This document shows, piece by piece, positions 23,201 through 33,504 of a DNA stretch of 64,000 nucleotides; the stretch's first letter is position 1; each line of letters starts with the position of its first letter. A program made the translations under genes and the position numbers. The notes beneath the pieces were generated by a model that ran no database searches, was not told the DNA's origin, and was given only the letters and a program-made list of their open reading frames with translations. Origin of the DNA: Caenorhabditis remanei (lineage: Eukaryota > Nematoda > Chromadorea > Rhabditida > Rhabditidae); assembly GCF_010183535.1 (NCBI RefSeq), contig NC_071332.1, positions 10,354,001 through 10,418,000 on the forward strand, in the 5' to 3' direction.

Positions 23201-24135
23201 GAGGAGCAACTTTTTCGGCGCGCGGACTCGAAACGGACCGTATATGACGCACACATATCGTCCTTAGCTACTTCTTTTTGAGTCCGGCGCGGACGCGTAT
23301 ATGGTCCGTATTTCGTCGCTGGCCAACTACCTGTGACTACCACACCTGTAACCCCCTCGACCATTCAACCGCTGATTCAACTATTCCCCGAATGGGTTTA
23401 CGCGTTAGGGCAACACGCGGGTTGACAACTTGAGTTTGAGCACTAAAATTTACCCTAACTTTGGAGCCGAATTTCTCAAAACTGGGAGGGCCACTGCAAA
23501 AACTGAATATAGATTCGGAATCAGGGAAACGTCAGCTTTCCAGCGATATGGGTCATGTTGTGTATCTCCAACCTATGTGTAAGTCATTCCCTAGTGAGCT
23601 TGTGTACCCCAGTCCATAAACAAATAAACAAACATCAATATGCCACCAGGCAAAGTAAAAATCAAAGAGATAATTGCTATAACAAGGAAGTATTTTTTGA
23701 TGGATACCGCGTCAAAGTGCTGTAAAATTTTGAATTTGTAATGACCATATTCAAGATTCTCACCGTGTTATACCATACACATGTTGCACAAAATCTATTA
23801 ATCGACAGAAGCATATTGGCCAAATGATTGAAGAACACCCCATAATACGGAATAACAACAAAACATACAAATATGAATTTGGGAAATGATTGAGTATAAT
23901 GAATGAACTCTGAAATAAGTACAGAGCAGCAGTAGACTACGTCAGATATTCCCATGACATAGAAAATTAGAAAGAAACCATTGAATTTCTTGGCTTTCTT
24001 TATCACTAGTAATACTAACACATAATGAATTGTAACAGGAATACAATAGAAGAACAGATAGAATGGATTGAAAAGTCTCCAAGTTTCAAAATGAAAATTA
24101 TTGACTGGAACAGAAGGTTTCGTTGTGGTCGTCAT
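20247..24135 (-). CDS. Seven-TM chemoreceptor gene split by transposons
   Basis: Serpentine receptor of the nematode chemosensory superfamily (Srg/Srv-like, class not certain). Exon 1 24135-23764 has VPVNNFHFETWRLF, TM1-TM3 and LLSINRFCATCVWYNT. Exon 2 starts at 23719 and has TLPGGILMFVYLFMDWG. Exons 3-5 are 20769-20642 (128 nt), 20595-20485 (111 nt) and 20438-20247, with HRTIIISLTIIDTFIG, YRLKKYKFSYDK and TFLIFLVSFHSL. Exons 3 and 4 have the same sizes as in the paralogue at 24294-25423. The 2.28-kb element 21314-23594 sits at the 3' end of exon 2, and a GGCCCG element lies in the following intron. All frames remain open. A GG|GTACAC donor ending exon 2 at 23608 would restore phase, but whether it is used is unknown, so this may be a recent pseudogene. 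Confidence 0.7.
20786..21255. repeat. GGCCCG-array repeat element
   Basis: Two arrays of the 5-bp unit GGCCC/GGGCC (20787-20923 and 21114-21236) flank about 190 bp of A/T-rich DNA. Just outside, CATACTTGTCA (20779-20789) and its reverse complement TGACAAGTATG (21242-21252) form an 11-bp terminal inverted repeat, so the whole unit looks like a small non-coding mobile element. The arrays are themselves inverted-complementary and could form strong hairpins or G-rich structures. A small relative lies at 2755-2992. Confidence 0.7.
21314..23594. mobile_element. 2.28-kb element with ~259-bp terminal inverted repeats
   Basis: The left end CTAGGGAATGACTTACACAT (21314 on) is the reverse complement of the right end at 23594. 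Near-perfect inverted repetition continues inward for about 259 bp (21314-21572 and 23336-23594), covering TTTTTGCAGTGGCCCTCCCA and the ACGCGTAAACCCATTC block. Both ends are flanked by TGA (21311-21313 and 23595-23597), a likely 3-bp target duplication. No transposase is visible, so this is a non-autonomous DNA element. It also carries a nested insertion, GC-rich inner repeats built on CGGACCGTATATG, and a few splice-like exon fragments. It interrupts a chemoreceptor gene. Confidence 0.85.
21574..22253. mobile_element. Nested fold-back element inside the 2.28-kb element
   Basis: Two arms of about 260 bp (21574-21838 and 21991-22253) are nearly perfect reverse complements, beginning GGTGGAGACTCTATGGTTCG on each strand, separated by about 150 bp of unique DNA. 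The dinucleotide TA flanks each end (21572-21573 and 22254-22255), as expected for a Tc/mariner-type insertion. No transposase is encoded. It breaks the left inverted repeat of the host element, because the sequence GTAGTTGGC resumes at 22262 and is matched at the right end near 23320, so it inserted after that element had formed. Confidence 0.8.
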
Positions 24136-24293
24136 TGGAAAGGAAAATGATGAAAGAGAATAGAAACGAGAAAAGAAAAGGATATACATACACTACAGAG
24201 CCATTTGATTCCAGAACCGAAAATAAAGAACACATATAATTATCTCGGTTGTTAGATTTGAGACGAGTTGTTTCCTTTCACCAATTAATCCAA

Positions 24294-25423
24294 TTAGAAT
24301 ACGGTAACTCGTTCTTTGGACACTGTTGTCAGGTTAGTCAATGTGTTCCTGACAGAACTACTGCACCAGAAAATCTGTCTCAATGATAACAATAAGTTGA
24401 AATATTCTTGTCGAATTTGGCGGTTAGTGCAAACTATTGTCAAGCTGTTGAACGATACCAAGAAAACGAGGAACATCCTGCTCTGAAAATTTAATTTGAT
24501 TGCACTGGATTGTTTGGCAGATTCACCAGTTCATTCATATATTTTGATTCGCCTGTCACTTGAAATATCATATCTAAATTGAACAAAGTGACCAATGTAT
24601 CTGGGAAAATGTGCAATGTGGTTACCAGAAGGAGGCTCTGAAAATCTTAAGTACTCTCGGTGGATATTCGTTTCAATTATTACCTTGTCGTAGTTTATTT
24701 TATACTTTCTCAATCGGTAAATGGTAGATAAACTTGTCACACAACCAACCAATCCGTCGCATATCATCATGCTAATAATAATGGATCGATGAGTGTTAAA
24801 TGATTCAAGACCTGAAATGCTGCACTACTGAATTGTTTCGACTCAAAGCACTTCAAACCTGTTTTTCCATATTGAGCTGCTAAACTGTAATCTTTGAAAA
24901 GATAAATGAACATCAGTATTCCACCTGGCAAAGTGGCAACAAGGGCAACAACCGAAATGATCAGAAAGTAGATTTTGATGCATGCATTGTTAAAGTACTG
25001 AAAAATATGTTTGCTGAGAAATCATATAATTTTCTAATTCAATCTCACCGTGGTATACCAAACGAACGTCGCACAAAATCGGTTCAAAGAAAGTAATCCG
25101 TTGGATAACAAATTGAAGAACACTCCATAGTAAGAAGTTACAACACAACTTACAAATACAAATTGTGGTAACAACTGAGTATGATGCAAGAGTTCACAAG
25201 CTAGCATTGAAAAACAATAGATAACATCAGATACTCCCAAAATTGCAAAAATAAAAAGGAAACTGTTGGATTCTTGAAGCTTCGATATCACTTTCAGTAC
25301 CAAAATGTAATGAATAGTTACAGGAATGAGAAAGCAGAGATAAATTGGATCAAAAAGACGCCAAGTTTCAAAATGAAAGTTGTTGATCTCTCCGACAGGA
25401 CTCGATGACATTGAGATGGACAT
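24294..25423 (-). CDS. Seven-TM chemoreceptor (paralogue of the split gene)
   Basis: Five exons (25423-25049, 24997-24859, 24811-24684, 24637-24527, 24482-24294) give 313 residues with seven hydrophobic segments. Exon 1 has EINNFHFETWRLFDPIYL, FLFIFAILGVSDVIYCFSML and LLSLNRFCATFVWYTT (the NRF at the end of TM3). Later exons have TLPGGILMFIYLF, YRLRKYKINYDK, LLLVTTLHIFPDTLVTLF and MFLVFLVSFNSL. The C-terminus is short and Ser/Thr-rich. Such receptors sense soluble or volatile cues in amphid and phasmid cilia through G proteins. The gene is intact and lies immediately upstream of the transposon-split copy on the same strand, a tandem duplication. Start choice: the Met before SISMSSSPVG; an in-frame upstream Met would add unconvincing residues. 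The exact receptor class is uncertain. Confidence 0.8.
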
Positions 25424-25777
25424 TGGTATTTGAATAAGAAAAAAGAGTGGGTGATGAGAAATGGGATCAGATAAAACGATCGAGCAGGAGCTTGAAATGA
25501 AACCTTCAATTATTTTTCGTTTCTCTGCTCTTTTTGGCTTTACGATTTTTGATGATTGAAAAAAAAACAAAAAAACAAATGTAAATCAAGACCAATTTTG
25601 ATTTTTACCCCGTTATTGTCATAAAATCAAATATCCCGTAAAACATTGATACTTTTTGCACGTGTAAAAACCAATTATATAGCCTCTTTATCAATCAAAA
25701 TTATTATCCAAATATTACCAGATTCTCGTTTTGATAGAAATTTACTAACGGCGAATCTTGACTGGTTGAGAATAATC
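25424..25777. other. Divergent promoter region, chemoreceptor / PDZ gene
   Basis: About 355 A/T-rich bases between two divergent start codons. It contains poly-A tracts and a TATA-like TATATAG near 25677. No repeat was seen. Confidence 0.35.
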
Positions 25778-26982
25778 ATGTCAGCAGAACCCCTGTAAGT
25801 TTGATTCTATGCATTTTCTGTTATATAAAATCTATTTTAGAAATATGTCTGCTGAAAAGAGACGTGCTTTTCGTGCTGGAAAATTTCCCGAAGATATTAT
25901 AACGAAAGATATGATTCGTGAGATGACATGTTCTATTGACTGTCCTCCTGGAACTCCAAACCCCAAAGAATTCAAAGTGACCGAGGGAATGCTTCTCACA
26001 AAAGTTCCTGCTGATATGACTCCACCACTTGAATATTGTGATCACTTGCTGAAAATCAATGGAACATCAGTAACGACAAAGAAGGAAATGCAAGAGGCAT
26101 TTTTCAAACTGGCGAAGACTAATAAACCGCATTACGTAAGTTTTGGACAAAAGATTATTTCAAAAATAAGGAAAATTCAGCTTTCTCTCACAGTTCGTCG
26201 TATTATTAGTGTAGAAAGAATTGATGCTCGTTCCGTTCCTTCGAATGCTTCAATCAAAAAACCACCGTCAAAAGATAAATATGCAAAGCCAACAAAGGGA
26301 TATCTTTACTATAAGGTTGTGCTCATTTACTTTCCACGTAGCAAACTGGGAATAAACGTGAAATCGTACGGTAATGTGGTCAGTAAGACAAATCAAAGAC
26401 CGACTGATTAAGACGTTTTGAAGGTCTACGTGGAGTCAACGGACTGTTCTTGGGGATCAACTACTCGGCGCTTTCTATATCTCGGAGATGCTATTCTGAA
26501 AATTGACGAAACTGAAATCTTGGACGTTCAGACTACTCAAAGTGCTATTCGAAGCGGATTTCAGAAAAATGGAATCGTAAGATTTTGGTCACTTTGAAAG
26601 CAGAACACTGTTTTTTTAAGATCACCATGATAATTGAGAGAGCCAGTGAACAGGTTTCCAACAAATTTGTCCGTTCTGTTCTTTCATTCAACAAGATTCG
26701 TGATCCATTTGTTCCGGTGGATGTTGTTAAATCATGCGCGTAAGTAATATAGACTATATATCATCTGAAACGTTTGATTTCAGAGATCAACTTGCTCATT
26801 ATGAAAAGCATGGATTTGTAGAGCCAACTCCAATTTTCAAAGGACCAACCAAAGATTACAGTTCAGCAATACGTGTGACAGTGGCACAAAATTTGGTGGT
26901 GAACAAGAAAATTGCATCCGAGGTTTTCAATCCAGACTCCCTCAGTGCGGTTCCCGACTGGAATGACCCGAAAAATAGATAA
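25778..26982 (+). CDS. Nematode protein with two PDZ-like domains
   Basis: Six exons (25778-25794, 25841-26135, 26181-26378, 26424-26576, 26621-26739, 26784-26982) give 326 residues. Two PDZ-type repeats can be seen. In the first (residues about 45-120), EYCDHLLKINGTSVTTKKEM is the classic sheet-helix segment. In the second (about 150-235), SKLGINVKSYGNVVYVEST is followed by RRFLYLGDAILKIDETE. The usual GLGF carboxylate-binding loop is degenerate (KLGI in the second copy). The basic, Lys-rich linker and the C-terminal tail have no motif. It resembles a worm-expanded family of double-PDZ proteins, some sperm-enriched. The role is inferred as protein scaffolding. AATAAAG at about 27014 may be the polyadenylation signal. 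Confidence 0.75.
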
Positions 26983-27833
26983 TAAGTAAATAATTATAAA
27001 ACTTATCGTAATCAATAAAGAAAGTTTGAGAAATATATTATTTTTCTGTGAAAATAATAAATGAAAAGACGAAGAATGAAGGGAAATAAAAGAAAGACAT
27101 TTGAACTTCGTATCGGAGAATGAAACATTTCTAGATGAACAAAAACTCGACGTTTTCGTGTTTACCTCGTTAAGAAATCATGATCAAGAAGTCCTTCTGG
27201 AAGAGAAGAAATTCATAAAATTGGAAGGGGAAATCAAGAAATGTACAGAAAGTGAGATCAAATAAAATCAGTTTGGAAGGAAAAAATGTGTCGAAACAGG
27301 ATCAGAGTGGGTCAGCAGAATGGTACAGACGATGCTGTTATGGAAACTTTTTTCACGATTGGAATCTCTTTTTCTGAAAAAAACAGATTAGGAACAAGAC
27401 AATTCGGTTATTGTCAGAAAGATTTCTTGTGCATTTTACAAAAAAGTTAAGTTCGATTCACTTTTCTAACAAACTGATATTATGGTGAATTCAGACGCAC
27501 ATTTGTTTTCTTATCTTATTTGTTTTTTATTCAAATAAATAATTCAATTCAGTCATTCAAATGCGTTGCAGAGTCTATCAGTGGTACCGTTCACATGCCA
27601 GTCATCAGAACTTCTACAAACTATTCATCTTCTTCCACTAAATTTTACTATTTAACTTTAATTAAATGACACAAAAAAATAAACAAAACCTGTTCAATGC
27701 TTTCCATGAGACCGTGATTCTGTATACAAAGTTTTGAAATTGTTTGAAATGTTCACATGATTTGATTGTGATTCTGTTTCACTTTTAAACGAACTAAAAC
27801 TATTTCAGACGGCTTAGACTACAGAGCACCGGG
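26983..27833. other. Intergenic region between convergent genes
   Basis: About 850 bp between two converging 3' ends, very A/T-rich in the middle. No coding potential, array or RNA gene was seen. Confidence 0.4.
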
Positions 27834-30434
27834 TCACCGTTTCAATATTTGAACCTTCTCTCCATTTTCATTTTCCAAATTTTCAAAAAACTTACTCTCT
27901 GGTGACCTGCTCATTTTACTCCTTGAATGTGCCCCGTGTCCATGATCTGATGATCTCCTCCTATGGTGTTTCTCTTTATAAAATACAGCAACCTCATCAT
28001 ATTGATCTCCACTATCAACACTTCTGTTCTTTTTTAAAGAAGGTCGTCTTGTAGTTGTTGGAGTCTTTTGAGAGTCTCTGTAACTTTCAAAACTGTGAGT
28101 ATATGTATTGAATTCTTTCTTACCTTGAACTTTCCGTCGGTTTCAATTTTGCATGTCGTTTCGGCATACTCGGAGATTCTTTCGATTCAGCCCGATGAAG
28201 GTGTTCTTTGTGATGATGTTCTTTTGTCGATGACATCCTCCTCAAGTCTTCTTCGATTCTACTTGTTCCTTCAGATGCTGTCTTTTTAACAGATCTTGGT
28301 TGTTGTTTGATCTCTTTCTTTGTTGGTGTTTCAGATACTCCTCTATTAACTCTATGTGATCCAGTAGACGTAGCTGAACCTCTTCTCTCTTCTGATTTCG
28401 ATGAACTTCTGTTCAATTTATGAACCACTTTTGAAGGTGATGGTTCTTTGATTTCATCTTCAGGAATTGGACTCAATGGAGGCGTTTCCACTGATTCGAT
28501 TCTACAATATTTTCATTTACATCATACTTTTCAAATGTTGAAACACTTACCTCGCCAGCTCCATCGCATCTTTCTTGAAGCTTCCCCGTTTTCCAGCTTC
28601 CACATCTGTATTCCATTGAACGTGGAATCCTTTGTTCTTAACTTCTTTTTTCGGACGATCGTATTGTCCTTTGTACTGTTGGAATCCCCCGCCCCAACTT
28701 GTTGTTCTCCATAAACCATTCTCTTTGGCTATTCGAACTCGTTCACTGCATCTCTCGAATGCTGATTCTCTCCGTCGACGATTATCTTCGATGTCCTGAA
28801 AAATCATTATTTGAATATTGATTCTATAACTTGAGGAAACGAATAATTCCAAATCAGTCCGAAAAATTCCCCTTCGATAGGAATAAATTCTAGTTTTCTT
28901 CAAATCCTACATTATTCGTCTTCTTCCCAGAATCACATGTCTTTTTTCTCATCTGTAATCACTTTTTGTCTCCAATGTGTTCCGCGAAAAGGAAAACAAG
29001 AGCGTTTGAGATCAAATGAGTGGCGATAAAGAAGAAAACTCACGGCCAAGTATAAGCTACATCGGATCACTGAGGAAAACAAATAGCTTTGTAATGCGGC
29101 TAGCACTAGTAGCAAACCGGCCAACCACATACGTTCAAACATTGACTGGATCTGAAAATACGCTTTTCTTTGAATTGTGTTGTGAGATTGAGATACTTAC
29201 CATAAAAGTCCTATGATGGACAATCAGATCTCCATAAAAATATGAAAAAGCATAAAGTACGAAATATCCAACAGAGAATAATAAAAATATAGCTTGAACT
29301 ACAATATGTGGAAGAATAAGACATGAAGTGTCACTGGCAACTCCAAAGAAAAGACAAATCACAGAGAATAAGATGAGAACCATCATGAGAATGACGACGT
29401 AATCGAATATCAGAGTGACGTTGAAATGGTTGAATTGGTATATTAAACAGTCTCGGAATATGCTGAAATAAGAAGTTTGGATTTTTGATTGAACTAACAT
29501 TTTTTGACTGTGTTATAATTGTTGTCAGCATGTTCTTCTTTTTTCCTCTGCGTATTTGTGAGAAATTTATTTTATGAAAAATTTACTTTTTTGCACAAGA
29601 CGATGAGTGTTGATTCTTCCATAACACTTGCTGCACTGCTCCAATCAGTACTGAAACTGCAATAATCGCTTCGATAACACCCAGAAATGCGGCTCCTGTA
29701 AGAAGAGTCAAATATTGTGTAATAATGAAACAATTGAAGATTTGATGCGTTCAATTTGTTATGTCACAGACAATTGCGTGACAGGCGTGTGGTGGTGTTC
29801 TAGAGTGTGAACTAAGTGCAAATGTGCTTTTCATTCGAAATAAATAGAATCGATGAGAATGAGAATTTGAAGATTTATAGGTTCAAGACAAGTTCTAGCT
29901 GGTGATTTATCATTGTTTTTTGGTTGTCCAGAGAGGAAAAGAATAAAGTCCATGTCGTACAACTTTTACGAGGGTTGTTCAGCGAAAGGGATATTTTTTG
30001 AAAGATGACTCCAAGAGTAGTAAGTTTTTAGATGTTCGAAAAACACTGGATTTTTATAGATCACGGCCGGATGCTCTCCAAATCGTAAAATTTATGATTT
30101 GAAATGTTTTTTAAAAGAACTCAGAAGCTGTAATAAAATTGAAGTGGAATATGATCAACTAGTCCGTAAACTAAAATATCACATTCATCTTCTCATCTTT
30201 TTGTCTTTTTCGGAGTTAAAAATTTGACCTTTGACACCCCTTTCTCAATAAACATGACAACCTGTTCTTCACCTGTCACTTTTCTCAAAATTGTATCCAT
30301 TCTGACTCACCTAGTTTGATGTGGCACATGTTGCAACAGGTCCTATTGAAGTTCTTCTGTCGGACAGCCAATTGGGCAGCTTCTGCCGCATTTGCCGGTT
30401 TCGGAGGGTTCACCGAACCGAGTCGATCCACCAT
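27834..30434 (-). CDS. Four-TM membrane protein with long basic Ser-rich tail
   Basis: Exon 1 (30434-30311) gives MVDRLGSVNPPKPANAAEA and ends with CCNMCHIKLG. It joins in phase to 29695-29587 (TM1, LGVIEAIIAVSVLIGAVQQV). A small exon near 29.5 kb has uncertain limits. The exon from about 29470 has TM2 and TM3 (VVILMMVLILFSVICLFFGV, VVQAIFLLFSVGYFVLYAF), and the exon around 29155-29040 has TM4 (MWLAGLLLVLAALQSYLFSS). The remaining exons encode a cytosolic tail of about 250 residues. It contains an Arg/Glu helix (NRRRRESAFERCSERVRIA), WRTTSWGGGFQQYKGQYDRP, PPLSPIPEDE, many Ser/Lys/His repeats and a stop at 27834. The Cys-x-x-Cys pair before TM1 fits the nematode four-TM (LAPTM-like) family. 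Function is unknown; the tail looks phosphorylatable and protein-binding. Confidence 0.75.
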
Positions 30435-31462
30435 TTTTCAAGAATATGAGGTTTTTTTTCTCGGGGAGAAAGAATTTTGGAAAAATTGTGAAACGGGAAA
30501 TTGTGAATCGAAATCAAAGTAAGACTTCCAGATCTTATTTGTCACATTTGAGGGAAAATGTTGGGAAGGAATTGAGAAGTACAGTATCTGTAATGGATAA
30601 ACAATTGTCTTCAAAAACGTGTTGAAAGAGTGAAGAAGCCGAAGAAAACGGTAATGAAAAGTCAACACATCCTCCAGGTTTTATCACATAATCATCTCGA
30701 TATCTTGGTGAATTGGAGCCGACGAGAGATGGAGACTCCGGAGGGTTGCTCTAATGTTACAGAGTCGAAATTCTCTCACAATCACACACTCTATTATAAA
30801 CGGACCCGATGACAAAGAGGAGGGGACTCAGTCGACACATGTGACAAACGGTGGCGGTATATCTAGAGTGGGGTGGAAAAGTAGGTGAGAATAGAGATGT
30901 AAAGAGTGAGAGAGAAAGAGAGAAGGTAAGAAGAAGATATCAAGAAGAGACTGAACACAAGTTTATCTCTATTAGCGAGGTGCTCTTCGGAGGTGAAGGG
31001 AAAACTTAGTGATATAAAGAGAGAGGTCTCTTCGTTCCTGTCTCCGTCGTAATCAAAACCAATGTTTTATTGCCACCGGGACAATAATTGAAAGTGGAAA
31101 CGGGGGATGTTTTCGAGTCAAATGCAAGTCAAATGGGAGGATTGAGTTACATGGATCAGAGTTTGTTGTCTAGCAATCTTGACTGACGTGACACTACTCA
31201 CGATTTGTGAGATTTTGGAAATCTCATGGATCAGACTAGAACTTGTCTATAGGTTGTAAGTAAGCATTTTGACGGCTATTGTTTTGGTAAGCGTTCTGGG
31301 TTTGGTTTTTTCTTCAGTTCTGCTCATCATCTTTCAGTTTTAAATTCAATGTTATGCGTATTTTCATTTTGTTAATTACTTATTCATTCAGAAGCAAAAA
31401 AGAAAAGTAATCAATACATTAAAATTTAGTTTTATATTCTAATCTTCTTCCGGGTATCAACT
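30435..31462. other. Intergenic region
   Basis: About 1 kb between the 5' end of the four-TM gene and the 3' end of the AIFM3-like gene (both on the - strand). It holds GA-rich runs near 30,900 and the promoter of the four-TM gene. No gene is supported. Confidence 0.4.
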
Positions 31463-33504
31463 CTATAACAGAAGATGTCCCCATGTGTGATCCTTGCTAT
31501 TCTTCAAATCCTTCAATGTGACCTCAATTCCCTTCTTGAAAATCTCAGCGAACTGTGATGTTGCTTGAGATGGTCCGCCTGCTGCCACAGCAATCACTTT
31601 GTCTTTTCTGAAAAAAGGTCAACTACACGTGGGAGGAGTAGTGAAGTGACTTACTTTAAGAAGTATCTGACAAAACTACCAGCTTCTGGGTCTCCATTAG
31701 TGTACTCTTTTGTGAATCCTTGACTGCAACCGGAGAACTTCAGACCGAATGCAAAGAAGAAAAGAGTCCAGAAATATGGAACAATGGGTCCAGGTTGTGG
31801 TTTTCCAACGATTGTATAACCAAGGTATTGTCCTGAAAAAACACAGAAATGTTCTCAAAGAGTAAGCATGAACCGTATCTTACCATGAGTTTGAGCAGTT
31901 TGGAAATGCTGAATATTGATACTCTCAATGTCCCAAAGAGGTAATGGAGCAGTCACTGCATCTCCAATAGCGAATATGTAACTGATATTAGTCTGAAATC
32001 TCAAAGTTTCTATTTTTATAAACAGCTGAAACTCACTCTGAACTTCTCATCGACCTCAATAAATCCTCTCTTATCCAGTTTAATACCAGATCCATTCAAA
32101 AATTCAGTAGCTGGAAAGACTCCAATTCCACAAACCAACAAGTCAACATCCAATTCTTTTCCATCTTGGAGAATCACTTTCGAGACTTCTCCAGAATCAT
32201 TTCCACGGAGAGCAACCACATTAGCAGAGAGCTCGAACCGGACTCCTTTCTCTTCAAATTTCAGACGAATTCCTTTTCCGATGTCAGCTCCAAAAACTGG
32301 AAGTGGTTCAGGAGTATTTGAAATAACTGTGACAGAAGCAGCATTTGCAGCCAAAGAAGAGGCCATTTCCATTCCAATGAAAGAAGATCCAACACAGACG
32401 ACGTGCTTTCCGGCGTGAAGATTGGAAACGTGGTTGGCGTCTTCTACTTTGCGAACATAACAGATATTCTGAAAATAATTTCAAGTTCAAAACAATGAAA
32501 ACTGAAATAATTCGTTTTTTTTTACCTTGAGATCTGCTCCTGGAACTTGAAGTTTTCTAACATTTCCACCAGTTGCAATAACCAATTTCGAGTATAAAAT
32601 AGTCTCTCCATTGGATAAGTGGACTTCCCTCTTGCTCGAATTCACTGATGTGACCGATGTCTTCAATTGGAACTTGACATTTCTCTCCTCATAAAATGCA
32701 TCATCCTTTCTCAATCGGATTTCCTCACCGGTTGCTGATGGTTTCTGAATTTTGAACTAAGTTTACCTGAATTTGAAATATCGACTTACTTTGGAAAGAA
32801 GAACTCTGTCATATGGTGGGAAAGATTCCTCAGAAATGACAATAATTGGAGTAATTAGACCATTCAGTCTAGAGTGTTCAATGAAAGTAGCAGTAGAGAC
32901 TCCGCCTCCAATGACAACAACTGGACGATCATTGCATTCTTTCATCTTTGGAAGGTGTCGGATTCTTCTATCCGATCCGAGCTTCTTCTCCGTTGTCTTG
33001 ATGACAATATCGCCATTTTGGACAGATACCTGGAAATAATATTTCTGTTGCAGAAAATGATATCTTCGAAAACGCACCGAGTAAGAATGAAGACTGTCGA
33101 ATCCAGGATAATCTTCAATGTCTCCAGAACGAACATTGAAACATGCTCCATGAAGAGGACATCGGATTCTTCCTTTCGCGTAAGTTCCATTTTCCAATGA
33201 GAAATTGTAATGGGAGCAGAGTCCGTTGATGGCGAATAGTTTTCCGTCATCGTTGATAACAAGAACTTTTCTGTCTCGGACTTCGAATGTTTTCTTTCTG
33301 AAATATATTACTATTAACTATTAATACAAAATAGCGGCATAAGCCATGAGCATGATTCGATAATGTTTTTGGTTTCTGTTTTTACTTTTTAAGGACTTAC
33401 GTTCCTGGTGGGACGTCTTCCAACTTCCCGAGAACCTCTTCTACAATTGGTGAATCATCATTGTCACATTCTGGATCGTGTGATGGATAATCGCAGAGAG
33501 TCAT
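31463..33504 (-). CDS. AIFM3-like Rieske/FAD oxidoreductase
   Basis: Eight exons (33504-33401, 33297-33078, 33029-32790, 32744-32526, 32468-32037, 31992-31884, 31832-31655, 31607-31463) give 548 residues, a normal size for AIFM3. Residues about 35-125 form a Rieske domain with C-S-H and C-P-L-H as the 2Fe-2S ligands. Then come the FAD segment VVVIGGGVSTATFIEH, the SFPPYDRVLLSK block, LVIATGG, the NAD-binding HVVCVGSSFIGMEMASSLA and GDAV near the second FAD contact, followed by a C-terminal dimerisation-type domain. It is a pyridine-nucleotide-disulphide-type reductase coupled to an iron-sulphur domain, expected at mitochondria. The third Gly of the FAD GxGxxG is Thr. No classical presequence is seen (MTLCDYPSHDPEC). 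From memory it corresponds to C. elegans F20D6.11. Confidence 0.92.
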
